Below are positions 16,412-25,415 of a stretch of DNA of 64,000 bases, one piece after another. Every line of letters starts with the position of its first letter. Positions within the stretch are counted from its first letter, which is position 1. Under the pieces are notes generated by a model that saw only the letters and a list, made by a program, of their open reading frames with translations, searched no databases and had not been told where the DNA came from. Both the position numbers and the translations under genes were made by a program. The stretch is from DATHTS01 sp965219305 (lineage in GTDB: Bacteria; Acidobacteriota; Blastocatellia; Pyrinomonadales; Pyrinomonadaceae), in NCBI GenBank assembly GCA_965219305.1, contig OZ244725.1, positions 2,790,001 to 2,854,000 on the forward strand, written 5' to 3'.

Positions 16412-19309
16412 GTGTTTAACGATTTCTGTAAATGTGCATTTAAATTTTCAATCACTATTTTTATCTTGTCTTTTTCTGCTTTCGGTTTAGCGGCTCATAC
16501 GTCTGAAAGCTTAAAAACCAATAAGATGCTCAAACTCAGTCCTGATGAAGCGATTATGAACTTTAACCATCAAAATCGCGTGGCATATACTTCTACTGTT
16601 TATCCGACGACAATTGTATATTGGACGATTGATGAACATATTATATCATCTACAAATGCTGTAGCGGCATATCCTACCACAATTTGCCCTTCTTTTGTTG
16701 ATTCTTGCAGTTATGAACCATATTGGGTAACTATTGATTTATCAGAGTATTGCGATGGCGAGGTTCATGAGTTAAGTGCGTATAAGAGAGATGGAGATGA
16801 ATTCTCTTTATTTTCTTACAATATGAGCGGTGGTTTTGGCAGCCGTGGAGAGTTTGGGGGCAAATTCAGTTGCACCGGAGGTGGTAATCAAGACCCGAAT
16901 GCCCGAAAACCTGTAATATTTGTTCCCGGCATTATGGGGAGCTTGATTAGAGGCGACTGGAATGGAGAAGACTCTCAATTTTGGGTAAATATAAACCCAA
17001 ACTTAACCGGACAATTTCCAAGCATCTATAATTTAACGCTTGACAGTAGTAATCAGTATTATAAAGAGGGTTTGTATGCTTCAAATGTAATAGAATCCGT
17101 TCTCGGTCAGCCTGTTTATAAACCATTGCTAGATGCATTGAAAGCAAAAAAATTTAAGCTTTACGATATTAGCCGGCACGTTCCGCCTAATGATGGATGT
17201 GATTTAAGTCAAAAGAGCGATGATCCAGCCCAAAACCCTTCATTGTTTGTCTTTCCATACGATTGGCGGCAGGACAATAATCAAAGTGCCGACAAACTCA
17301 GGGAATATGTGCAATGCGTTCAGCAGTTTTATCCGCCCGGCACGAAAATCAATGTTATCGCGCACAGTATGGGCGGATTAGTTGTTCGGCGTTATATTCT
17401 ACAGTCGCAAACTAGAAACGAACCGCACAAACTCGGCAAAGTCATTACGCTCGCTACTCCTTATCTCGGCGCAACGGAAGCGATTTATAAAATTTATACA
17501 GGTGGAAGTTGGGAATTTCCCTTTTCGTATGTAGTCGTTTCACCTTCAAATATAAAATTTTTAGCTCCGCATATGCCGAGCATGCACCAGCTTTTTCCGA
17601 GCCGGACATTTCGTGAACTTTACGGCGGTATCATAGAGGAAAACGGGGATGTCAACGGCAACGGTATTCCGAATGAAAATTATAGTTTTTCGCAAATCGT
17701 TTCAAAATTAAATTCCGATTTTCCCGGCACAACGCCCGGCACGGTCGGCGCAGAATTTCACGATTTTGACGGACAAGACGATTGGCGAAACGATCAGAGC
17801 GGAATCAAGTATTATCATCTGGTAGCCGAACAAAATCAGTGGAATACGATTGTCGGCTTAACCGTCAAAAAATCGATCTTTTGCAGAGTGGTCGGCAACA
17901 CTACTTTAACCGACTGTCATAACGGTATTCGTTACACTCCCGAAAAAGGAGCGGGTGATAAAACAGTTCCGACGATTAGTGCTTCGAGAGCAGCCGGAAA
18001 TACTTATCTGGGTGCGCCGGATTCCGACTGTTATGTTTATCGTTCGCGGTCATTAAGCAAAACCGACGAAGCCAGAGCGGAACATACCGGAATAACCCAA
18101 CAACTCGAAATACATAACTTTGTCGCATATCTTTTGGGAGCCGATCAGCAACCGCCGTCCGATTCACCTTTGTTATCACAATGTTCTCCTCAGAATGTTG
18201 CGGCGAGAGGTGCGGGTGATGATAAAACAAAAGACAACAAAAAATCGGTTCGTACGGAAAGCGGCGAAAATCTGAATTATGCCGGTTCGGTAAATTACTC
18301 ACCAGCGTATTATCTGACTATTACGGGAACTACTAAAGTTACGGTTCGGGATAACGCGGGAAAAACGGCTTCGATTGATGGCGGACTGCTAAACAATCAG
18401 GTTAGCGGTTTGATAAATTATGAAGTGATCGGAGAAAACAGCATTATGCTGACTTTTTCAGCCGGAAGTATTTACGGAAATATCTATATGATAGAATTTA
18501 ACGCGGATGACGCACCGCTCGGTATTGATCTGGCAAAAGGCATCGGCAACAGTCAGCCGACGTGGGCTGTAAAATATAATGATGTAAATATTCCGAACGG
18601 CGCAAAGACAAAGATTTCTTTATCCGCCGATTATAGTAACTTTCCCTTTCCGTCAATAGATAGAATAACGCTTCAATATGACGGGAATAGTAGCGGCGGT
18701 TACAATACGACTGTTTCTCCAACCGTTGAATTGAACGGCGCGGGAGCGGGCGATACGACACCGCCGACAATAAATATTCAAACGGTTCAACAAGGCAGCT
18801 CGGCAACGGCAACTATCACGGCACAGGACGGCGAATCGGGTGTCGGCAAAATCTGGTATTCGCTGAACAACGGAGTGAATTTCCAACTCTATACTTCACC
18901 GTTTCAGATTCCGTCTTCATCTAATCCGGTAATCATCGAAGCATTTGCCGACGATAATGCGGCGAATCGTTCCGGTTTATATTCAAAAACCGTTACGTTC
19001 TCTCAAACACAGCCGACGCTAGCTGTGAAACCCGTTCTCGAATGTGTCGCCGCAAACCCCGATGGCACATTTACAGCCAAATTCGGTTATCTGAATCAAA
19101 ACAGCGTTCCGGTTACAATTTCCGTCGGAAACAACAAATTTACGCCTTTACCGCAAGACAGAGGACAAACGACGGAATTTCAGCCCGGCAGAATTAGATT
19201 CGCTTTTGAAGTTCCATTTAACGGCAACAATCTCGTTTGGACGCTCAAAGGTCCCGATAATAGCGGCAGAACTTCTACGGCTTCGAGAAATTCTGCTCGT
19301 TGTCAATAA
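16412..19309 (+). CDS. Large secreted lipase/acyltransferase (LCAT-like alpha/beta hydrolase) with Ig-like C-terminus
   Basis: A 965-residue exported protein. The GTG start has GGAGA nine bases upstream and gives a good signal peptide (FSITIFILSFSAFGLAA). From about 165 it has an LCAT/PGAP1-type hydrolase fold: KPVIFVPGIMGSLIRG is the oxyanion-hole region and VIAHSMGGLVVRRYI holds the nucleophile Ser319. DWR at 279-281 and a later GDKTVP are also typical. Residues about 770-875 resemble Ig-like/bacterial surface domains (TPPTINI..., DGESGVGKIWYSLNNG). A Cys-containing tail ends in NSARCQ. It lies between the IS element and the aminopropyltransferase and interrupts the polyamine cassette. Lipid substrates are inferred only. 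Confidence 0.85.
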   Translation: MFNDFCKCAFKFSITIFILSFSAFGLAAHTSESLKTNKMLKLSPDEAIMNFNHQNRVAYTSTVYPTTIVYWTIDEHIISSTNAVAAYPTTICPSFVDSCSYEPYWVTIDLSEYCDGEVHELSAYKRDGDEFSLFSYNMSGGFGSRGEFGGKFSCTGGGNQDPNARKPVIFVPGIMGSLIRGDWNGEDSQFWVNINPNLTGQFPSIYNLTLDSSNQYYKEGLYASNVIESVLGQPVYKPLLDALKAKKFKLYDISRHVPPNDGCDLSQKSDDPAQNPSLFVFPYDWRQDNNQSADKLREYVQCVQQFYPPGTKINVIAHSMGGLVVRRYILQSQTRNEPHKLGKVITLATPYLGATEAIYKIYTGGSWEFPFSYVVVSPSNIKFLAPHMPSMHQLFPSRTFRELYGGIIEENGDVNGNGIPNENYSFSQIVSKLNSDFPGTTPGTVGAEFHDFDGQDDWRNDQSGIKYYHLVAEQNQWNTIVGLTVKKSIFCRVVGNTTLTDCHNGIRYTPEKGAGDKTVPTISASRAAGNTYLGAPDSDCYVYRSRSLSKTDEARAEHTGITQQLEIHNFVAYLLGADQQPPSDSPLLSQCSPQNVAARGAGDDKTKDNKKSVRTESGENLNYAGSVNYSPAYYLTITGTTKVTVRDNAGKTASIDGGLLNNQVSGLINYEVIGENSIMLTFSAGSIYGNIYMIEFNADDAPLGIDLAKGIGNSQPTWAVKYNDVNIPNGAKTKISLSADYSNFPFPSIDRITLQYDGNSSGGYNTTVSPTVELNGAGAGDTTPPTINIQTVQQGSSATATITAQDGESGVGKIWYSLNNGVNFQLYTSPFQIPSSSNPVIIEAFADDNAANRSGLYSKTVTFSQTQPTLAVKPVLECVAANPDGTFTAKFGYLNQNSVPVTISVGNNKFTPLPQDRGQTTEFQPGRIRFAFEVPFNGNNLVWTLKGPDNSGRTSTASRNSARCQ

Positions 19310-19321
19310 TAAAAAAACATT

Positions 19322-19717
19322 ATGAAAATTATCCAAGGTATTTTGATTGGTGCATTATTTTCAGGTATTGTGTCGGCAGTTTATGCTTGTTACGTTGCTC
19401 TTACTTCTAATACCACTTCCAGTTTTGGTTTAAGATCAGAAGACTTCTGGTGGTTAGCAGCTGTTTTGGGAGGTATTGCAGGTTTAATTTTAGGCGCAGT
19501 TGTCGGGGCGATTGTTTCGGGGTGGAATTTAAACTTAATTTTAGGCGGATTAGTTGGATTATTAATAACAGGAATTCCGGGACTCTTATCTACCCAAGTA
19601 TCGGAAGGCAAGTTTGATGAAGATCACATAAGATTCGGCATTGCTCTGATATTTATAGAAATAGTAACTGGAATAGTTGTGTCATTAGCTTTGAGACTAT
19701 TCTATACAAAAGAATAG
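19322..19717 (+). CDS. Small hydrophobic membrane protein, unknown
   Basis: A 131-residue protein with four Gly-rich hydrophobic helices (about 4-26, 40-62, 68-90 and 105-127). I do not recognise a family. It begins 12 bases after the lipase stop, so the two are probably co-transcribed. It lies between the intact lipase tail and the broken copy of that tail, which suggests it moved together with the lipase. Confidence 0.65.
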   Translation: MKIIQGILIGALFSGIVSAVYACYVALTSNTTSSFGLRSEDFWWLAAVLGGIAGLILGAVVGAIVSGWNLNLILGGLVGLLITGIPGLLSTQVSEGKFDEDHIRFGIALIFIEIVTGIVVSLALRLFYTKE

Positions 19718-19735
19718 GAAAACTTTTTACACCAT

Positions 19736-19812
19736 GAGGACAAACAACGGAGTTTCAATCGGGCAGAATCAGATTCGCTTTTGGAGTTCCGTAACGGGAA
19801 AGATTTGGGTTG
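19736..19812 (+). pseudogene. Decayed copy of the lipase C-terminal coding end
   Basis: GAGGACAAAC.ACGGA.TTTCA and the following bases repeat lipase sequence from 19161 onwards. Translated, it reads RGQTTEFQSGRIRFAFGVP then a stop, against RGQTTEFQPGRIRFAFEVP in the lipase. The later part has small indels (FGLN versus LVWTL). No start or other part of the gene is present. This is the remnant of a second lipase copy or of a tandem duplication. Confidence 0.8.
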
Positions 19813-19845
19813 AATAAACAGATTTGCGATAAAAAAAAGAAAAGT

Positions 19846-19895
19846 GGAAAATAGAAGACCGATGCCGGATTTTCGTTGTCGGACTTCTATTTTCC
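19846..19895. repeat. Hairpin-forming inverted repeat before the aminopropyltransferase
   Basis: GGAAAATAGAAG (19846-19857) pairs perfectly with CTTCTATTTTCC (19884-19895), and after one mismatch a further 4 bp pair. It ends nine bases before the ATG at 19904, where a ribosome-binding site is not evident. It could mask or attenuate translation, or mark the edge of the inserted segment. Confidence 0.7.
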
Positions 19896-19903
19896 CTTAA
19901 TAA

Positions 19904-21430
19904 ATGCAAAAAACTCCTCTTTTATTCTTAAATGTTCTCATCATCGCTACGTGCGGTTTGATCTACGAATTGCTCGCCGGAACGCTCGCGTCTTACGTTC
20001 TCGGCGATTCGATCACGCAGTTTTCGATTATCATCGGCATTTATCTTTTTGCGATGGGCGTCGGTTCTTATCTGTCGAAATTTATCGAAGAAAACATCGG
20101 CGGAAAATTTATTGATGTCGAATTTGCCGTCGCAATCTTAGGTGGATTTTCCGCGCCTCTGCTTTTTTTATCGTTCGCCAAACTTTCATATTTCAACATC
20201 GTTCTTTACGGGACGGTTTTCGGAATCGGCACTTTGGTCGGTCTGGAAATTCCGCTTTTGATGCGGATTTTGAAAGACGAACTCGATTTTAAGGATTTAA
20301 TTTCAAGAGTTCTCGCCTTCGATTACATCGGCGCACTTCTCGCATCTCTGCTGTTTCCGCTTTTTCTCGTCCCGAAACTCGGACTCGTCCGCACGTCGCT
20401 TCTTTTCGGAATCTTAAACGCCGCGGTCGGAATTTGGGGAACGTGGCTTTTGCTTCCGATCTTGCGAAAAAACAACATAAATTTCTTGCGCGTCAAAGGT
20501 TTTTTTATAATTTTCCTGCTTTTGATCGCGTTCATCAAAGCCGATGATCTGACGCGCCTCGCCGAAGACGCGCTTTTTACCGACAACATAATTTACGCGA
20601 AAAGTTCGCCGTATCAGCGAATCATCGTAACCAAAGGAAAAACGGGCTACGCGCTTTTCCTCAACGGAAATCTGCAGTTTAATTCTTTCGACGAATACCG
20701 TTATCACGAAGCGTTGGTGCATCCCGCATTCGCCGCGCACGCGCCGAATCCGAAAAGAGTTTTAGTTCTCGGTGGCGGCGACGGTCTGGCGATGCGCGAG
20801 ATTTTGAAATATCCGTCGGTCGAAAGCGCGACGCTCGTTGATCTCGACCCGGAAATGACCGGGCTTTCAAAAAACTTGGTCGTTCTCGACGAACTTAACG
20901 ATCATTCGATGCAGAACGAAAAAGTTTCCATCGTCAACGCCGACGCTTTCGTCTGGCTCGACAACACGGAAGACGAACCGTTCGACATCGTAATAATTGA
21001 TTTTCCCGATCCGAACAATTTCGCGCTCGGCAAACTTTACACGACGCGATTTTATAATCTCTTAAAAAAAAAATTAAAACCCGACGCATCAATCGTCGTG
21101 CAGACGACTTCGCCGCTGATCGCCAGAAAATCTTACTGGTGCATCATCAAAACGATGGAAGCCGCCGGATTTTCCGTCAAACCTTATCAAACAACCGTGC
21201 CGAGCTTCGGAATTTGGGGCTACGCGCTCGCCAAACTTCAGCCGTTTGACGCTCCGCAAAATCCGCCGGAAAATATCGAATTAAGATTCTTAAACAAAGA
21301 ATCTTTCGCCGCAATGTTCGATTTTCCGAAAGATATGAAAGAACCCGAAGACGAAGAAATCGAGATAAATCGTTTGGATAATCAAGCCTTAGTTCGTTAT
21401 TACGAAACCGAATGGCGCAGATTTGAATAA
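19904..21430 (+). CDS. Membrane-bound polyamine aminopropyltransferase (spermidine synthase-like)
   Basis: A 508-residue fusion of about seven membrane helices (residues 5-210) to a cytosolic aminopropyltransferase domain (about 220-460). The domain has LFLNGNLQFNSFDEYRYHEAL, the Rossmann glycine loop VLVLGGGDGLAMREIL (about 285-300), the acidic VDLDPEMT and the catalytic-region IIDFPDPNN, all as in SpeE. It would transfer an aminopropyl group from decarboxylated AdoMet (made by SpeD, 12067-12441) to a diamine or another amine. The membrane-fused architecture recurs in genomes with DUF350 and DUF4178 genes, so I infer it is the terminal gene of the interrupted cassette. Confidence 0.92.
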   Translation: MQKTPLLFLNVLIIATCGLIYELLAGTLASYVLGDSITQFSIIIGIYLFAMGVGSYLSKFIEENIGGKFIDVEFAVAILGGFSAPLLFLSFAKLSYFNIVLYGTVFGIGTLVGLEIPLLMRILKDELDFKDLISRVLAFDYIGALLASLLFPLFLVPKLGLVRTSLLFGILNAAVGIWGTWLLLPILRKNNINFLRVKGFFIIFLLLIAFIKADDLTRLAEDALFTDNIIYAKSSPYQRIIVTKGKTGYALFLNGNLQFNSFDEYRYHEALVHPAFAAHAPNPKRVLVLGGGDGLAMREILKYPSVESATLVDLDPEMTGLSKNLVVLDELNDHSMQNEKVSIVNADAFVWLDNTEDEPFDIVIIDFPDPNNFALGKLYTTRFYNLLKKKLKPDASIVVQTTSPLIARKSYWCIIKTMEAAGFSVKPYQTTVPSFGIWGYALAKLQPFDAPQNPPENIELRFLNKESFAAMFDFPKDMKEPEDEEIEINRLDNQALVRYYETEWRRFE

Positions 21431-21709
21431 ATATGTGAGAAATTTTTGACTTATATTTGAAAATACTCAAAGAGTTTTCCACAGCATTTTCCACAGCCGC
21501 AATAAAATACGCAAAACCAATTAAACGAATAAATTTTACATCGTTTAATAAACTTAATCTTTATTTTTTTTCCAATTTGATTTGATTATAAATTTGAGAC
21601 AAGCGTTTCGAAATTTCTTGGAAAATGATAATCTTTTGGAAAATCGCCGCGTCGCAAGTGCATTTCAGATTTGAGTTACCATCGTTTTCGATTTGGTGAA
21701 TAAAAATTC
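21431..21709. other. Intergenic stretch without a gene
   Basis: AT-rich with no plausible coding frame. It contains two direct copies of TTTTCCACA (from 21475), close to the DnaA-box pattern, but isolated, and nothing else about the region suggests an origin. Confidence 0.4.
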
Positions 21710-22018
21710 AGTTTTTTGCTTGGACTTTTTTTACGGAATGAAAAAGACGTTGAAGAAATTCGTCAGGCAATCAATTCGCATCCGAATGTCATCGGAACTA
21801 TCGAACTTTTGACGATGCATCTTGCGCCGAAACAAATTCTGGTCAACGCGCATATCAATTTAAAGAACGAATAAAAAAACGATTAAATTGTTGAAACCAT
21901 AAGAGAAATCGAAGTGAAAATAAAAGAAGCCGAACCGAAAGTGGATATGATATTCTTAGAAACGGCAAGTCTTGACAATTTGACCGACAGACAAGCAATT
22001 CCGAAGAACAGGGAATGA
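21710..22018 (+). pseudogene. Cation diffusion facilitator (zinc/iron efflux) C-terminal fragment
   Basis: The first segment reads NEKDVEEIRQAINSHPNVIG then TIELLTMHLAPKQILVNAHI and meets a stop. In a second segment IVETIREIEVKIKEAEPKVD continues as MIFLETAS, ending at 22018. Together these give the complete cytoplasmic CDF domain (the I..L...P.V..I..L...H..P..ILV..HI, then IE..I....P.V..IFIE pattern). The six-helix membrane part is gone and there are stops and a frame break between the segments. No functional product is expected. Confidence 0.82.
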
Positions 22019-22022
22019 AGAA

Positions 22023-22111
22023 TAGTGCTGAGTGCTGAGTTCTAAGTGCTGAGTGTAAAAATTGGATTTAAAACTCAGCACTTAGAACTCAGTAATTAGA
22101 AGCCAGCACTA
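22023..22111. repeat. Paired 7-bp repeat arrays forming a long hairpin before cdaA
   Basis: The left array (GTGCTGA GTGCTGA GTTCTAA GTGCTGA GTG) and the right array are inverted copies. A 20-bp perfect stem pairs 22035-22054 with 22073-22092, and an outer stem pairs TAGTGCTG (22023-22030) with CAGCACTA (22104-22111). The end lies six bases before the cdaA ATG. It may affect cdaA expression or insulate it from the upstream pseudogene. Confidence 0.85.
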
Positions 22112-22117
22112 AATTAA

Positions 22118-23008
22118 ATGAACGATTTTCTGCCGACAATAAATACCTTGCGAAACGCGCTCGACATCGTGATCGTTTTTATTATCGTGTATGGTGTGCT
22201 GAAACTTCTGCGCGGCACACGCGCCGTGCCGACGGTGGTCGGTTTGGTGATTATGGCGTTATTGTATTGGCTTGCCATCGCGCAAGACCTCGCCACGCTC
22301 GAATTCGTTCTTCGTTCCGGCGTATTTTACATCGGCGTTTTAATTATCGTTCTTTTTCAATCGGAAATTCGTCAGGCGTTGATCTTTTTCGGAAATCGTT
22401 TGCAATTTCCTTTTTTTCGGCGACAGCGCGGCACACTCGGCGAAACTATCTACGATGAGATCGTTCTGGCGGCGACGACGCTTTCGACTTCTAAAACCGG
22501 CGCGTTGATCGTCATCGAACGCGATGTCGGTTTGCGAAATTTTATTGATTCGGGCGTAACGCTCGATTCGGTCGTCAGCTACGATCTGCTCGTAACGATA
22601 TTTAATCCGTCAACGCCTTTGCACGACGGCGCGGTCGTCATTCGCAACGAACGAATCGCCGCCGCATCGGTTTTTCTGCCGCTGACGAAAAATCCGAATA
22701 TTTCGAGAGAATTAGGAACAAGACATCGTTCAGCGATCGGAATCACGGAAAATTCCGACGCGATTTCGATAGTTGTCTCCGAAGAAACGGGTTTGATTTC
22801 ATTAGTTGAAGACGGAAAACTGCGCCGCAATCTCGATACAAAGGCGTTGCGCCGGAGACTTTTGCGGGCGATGGATATTCCCTTTGAAGAAGAGCAACGC
22901 AAACCCGTAAAAACGATGCCGGAAAAACCAGCAACTTCCGAATTTGAAATGCAGACGATAAAGACCGGCAAAAAACCGTCGGTCGTCGAAAGCGAGATGT
23001 ATGATTAA
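22118..23008 (+). CDS. cdaA: Diadenylate cyclase CdaA
   Basis: Makes the second messenger c-di-AMP from two ATP at the membrane. The 296-residue protein has three N-terminal helices (about 13-31, 38-55 and 68-85) and a DAC domain with the catalytic motifs DGA (170-172, in PLHDGAVVIRNERIAAA) and RHR (202-204, in GTRHRSAIG). A charged tail of about 40 residues follows the domain. The YbbR-domain gene cdaR lies just downstream, the canonical arrangement, in which CdaR modulates CdaA. No ribosome-binding site is obvious because the repeat hairpin ends right before the start. Confidence 0.96.
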   Translation: MNDFLPTINTLRNALDIVIVFIIVYGVLKLLRGTRAVPTVVGLVIMALLYWLAIAQDLATLEFVLRSGVFYIGVLIIVLFQSEIRQALIFFGNRLQFPFFRRQRGTLGETIYDEIVLAATTLSTSKTGALIVIERDVGLRNFIDSGVTLDSVVSYDLLVTIFNPSTPLHDGAVVIRNERIAAASVFLPLTKNPNISRELGTRHRSAIGITENSDAISIVVSEETGLISLVEDGKLRRNLDTKALRRRLLRAMDIPFEEEQRKPVKTMPEKPATSEFEMQTIKTGKKPSVVESEMYD

Positions 23009-23092
23009 GTAATCTTTGAGTCATCTATTTAAATTTAGACATTCAATAAAAATTACAAATATCAAAAGTCAGAGTTCAAAAATCGTAACCCA

Positions 23093-24031
23093 ATGAATTT
23101 TTTAGCGAAAAAAATCATCGAAAAGGAAAAACAAGCCAACGTGCGCGGTATTCTGTCGCGCATTTTCCTCGACGATTGGCTGATAAAACTCTTCGCCGTC
23201 ATCATCACTTTGTCGCTATGGTTCGGCGTTACCGGACTTAACAAACCGATCACGACGCGGCTTAATTCAGTAAATTTAAAGCCCAGAGTTTCGAGCAATC
23301 TCGAAATAGTAAATTCGCCGACGACGGAAGTTGATCTGATAATTACCGGCGACAAACGAAAAATTGACCAGATAAACACGGAAAACTTAATAATCTCGCT
23401 CGATCTGACCGATATTTCGGCGGGCGACCAAAGCATTCAATTAACGCCGGAAAACATTAACATCGAACTTCCGACCGGAGTAAAGATTGACGAGATTCAA
23501 CCGAGCAAAATCGCTTTAAAGCTCGAACCCGTCATCGAACGCGAAGTTCCGGTTCAGATCGAAACCGAAGGCAATCTGCCCGAAGGTTACGAATTTTCCG
23601 CGCCGCCAAACGTAATTCCCGCCAGAGTTTCCGTGCGCGGTCCGGCGAGTTTTGTAAATGCGCTGACTTCTGTTTCCACAGAAAGAATTGACCTGACAAA
23701 CCGCCGCAGCAATTTCGTCGCCTCGCAAACTCCGCTCAACGTCGTCAATCAAAAAGTTACGCAATTGACCGCAGTCGTTGACGTAACTTTCAATATTAAG
23801 GAAACATCCATCGAACGCGCCTATCTCGTTCCCGTCAAAACCGACAAAGGCGAAAGGAAAGCAAAATTAATTCTCTACGGCGCACATTCGCTTCTCGAAC
23901 CGGTCAAACCCGCAGATTTCAAAACCGAAACCGTCACGGACGACGCGGGAAATAAATCTATAAAACCTATATTGCCCGAATCGCTCAAGGATAAAGTGGA
24001 AATCAGATTTTGGGAATTGGACGGAAAGTAA
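23093..24031 (+). CDS. cdaR: CdaR-like protein with YbbR domains, regulator of CdaA
   Basis: A 312-residue protein with a single N-terminal membrane helix (about 26-46, LIKLFAVIITLSLWFGVTGL) and extracytoplasmic YbbR-type repeats, recognisable by PITTRLNSVNLKPR, VDLIITGDKRKIDQI, REVPVQIETEGNLPEGY and PARVSVRGPASFV. YbbR/CdaR proteins bind and tune the diadenylate cyclase encoded next to them. The 84-base gap to cdaA has no terminator, consistent with one operon. Confidence 0.9.
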   Translation: MNFLAKKIIEKEKQANVRGILSRIFLDDWLIKLFAVIITLSLWFGVTGLNKPITTRLNSVNLKPRVSSNLEIVNSPTTEVDLIITGDKRKIDQINTENLIISLDLTDISAGDQSIQLTPENINIELPTGVKIDEIQPSKIALKLEPVIEREVPVQIETEGNLPEGYEFSAPPNVIPARVSVRGPASFVNALTSVSTERIDLTNRRSNFVASQTPLNVVNQKVTQLTAVVDVTFNIKETSIERAYLVPVKTDKGERKAKLILYGAHSLLEPVKPADFKTETVTDDAGNKSIKPILPESLKDKVEIRFWELDGK

Positions 24032-24071
24032 ATAGCGGAACAAAGTTAGGTTTTTCGTGTCTAATTAATTT

Positions 24072-25415
24072 ATGAAGACACTTCAAATTTTGTCGGCAAT
24101 CATCTTCATCTTTATTGTCTGTCTATATTCTTTTGCTCAAAATCAAAGTCAAAAAGACTTTAAGCCGTCAATTACTGTTATTAAATGCGCTGATTGTCCT
24201 GAAATTATTTCTCTTCCAAATCCTGAATATCCGAATTACGTGGGATTCGGAGCGCATAAATATAACGGAACGATTATGATTAAAATTTCCATTGATAAAA
24301 ACGGAAATGTTCAATCGGCAAAAGGAATTTCAGGACACACATATTTTCGTCCACTTTTGGAAAAAGAAGCGTTCAAAGCAGAGTTTCATCCTAAAATCAT
24401 TTCTGGAAAAGCTGTAAAAACCGAAGCCGTTATTGTTTACAAAATTGTATCTGTTGATAAATTAGTAACTGAAAATATTCCCGAAGTTAGGCAAAACAAC
24501 TCAAACCAAACTGATCAAATTACAGAAACATCACGAGTCAAACTTGAACAAACAGCTATTCAACTTTGGGAATTGAATAAAAAAGCGACGAGTTTGCTGC
24601 AACCGAATTATCCAAAGGAGTTACTTCAAACTAATGAAAAAGAAAGCATAGAAGTCGAAGTAAAAATTCATTTACAAGAAGGCAAAGTTGTTTCTGCGGT
24701 AAACGCTTCAAAAAATTCTCTGTTGGGAAAATATGCCGTCGAAGCCGCGATGTTGGCAAAATTTCGTCCGATAGAAATCGAAGGCAGACCGCTTTATGGA
24801 AAAGGAACTATCGTCTATAACTTTCCGCCGTCGAATGATGAAAAAGAAAAAATCGGAGAAACCGCTTCAAGACTTCCGATATTATCTGTCAACAAAATTG
24901 TAAATAACAGAGCAATTTTTCTGCCAAAACCCGTTGTTTCGTTAGATTGTTATTGTTCAGGCAGTATTAAAGTCAGAATTGTTGTTGATGTGAATGGCGA
25001 TGTGATTGATGCTTCAACCGAATCAGGACATCCATTATTACGTTCCGCCGCTTTGAAATCGGCAAACGCTACGAAATTTTCTCCTACAAATATAAATGGA
25101 CCTCCGGTTTATGTCGTCGCTTATTTGCTTTATAAATTTAATTCCGGCGGAACGGTTGAAACAAATTTTTCGGATGATAAAGAAAATAAAAATTCAACGC
25201 AAATTCTTCCGCAAAAACGAAATAATTTTATAACCGTCGAGATAAACCCAGGGTTTTTCGCCGAGCGTGTAATGTCCGCACGGGATGACGACTTCATCGT
25301 GTTCAACTCCGGTTTTGCGGAGTTCTTCCATCATCTGGCGCGAGAGATCAATCGGGAATGTGAGATCGTAAAGCGTGTAAATATAACGCTGCGGGCGCGG
25401 CGGGAGTTTTGCTAA
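24072..25415 (+). CDS. Secreted protein with three TonB_C-like domains; aberrant C-terminal tail
   Basis: A 447-residue protein with a signal peptide (ILSAIIFIFIVCLYSFAQ). Three TonB C-terminal-like domains cover about 48-125, 185-260 and 290-365, each with a strand pattern such as TIMIKISIDKNGNVQSAKGI, SIEVEVKIHLQEGKVVSAV and SIKVRIVVDVNGDVIDAST. Such repeat proteins lacking a TonB membrane anchor are common in Acidobacteriota and of unknown role. After about residue 375 the frame simply reads the antisense of the convergent hydrolase gene (222-bp overlap), so its last 70 or so residues are probably not original and the natural 3' end may be lost. Confidence 0.75.
   Translation: MKTLQILSAIIFIFIVCLYSFAQNQSQKDFKPSITVIKCADCPEIISLPNPEYPNYVGFGAHKYNGTIMIKISIDKNGNVQSAKGISGHTYFRPLLEKEAFKAEFHPKIISGKAVKTEAVIVYKIVSVDKLVTENIPEVRQNNSNQTDQITETSRVKLEQTAIQLWELNKKATSLLQPNYPKELLQTNEKESIEVEVKIHLQEGKVVSAVNASKNSLLGKYAVEAAMLAKFRPIEIEGRPLYGKGTIVYNFPPSNDEKEKIGETASRLPILSVNKIVNNRAIFLPKPVVSLDCYCSGSIKVRIVVDVNGDVIDASTESGHPLLRSAALKSANATKFSPTNINGPPVYVVAYLLYKFNSGGTVETNFSDDKENKNSTQILPQKRNNFITVEINPGFFAERVMSARDDDFIVFNSGFAEFFHHLAREINRECEIVKRVNITLRARREFC

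Noticed and set aside
21475..21496. Two DnaA-box-like TTTTCCACA sequences
   Set aside because: Only two copies, with no dnaA, dnaN or further clustered boxes; not evidence for an origin.
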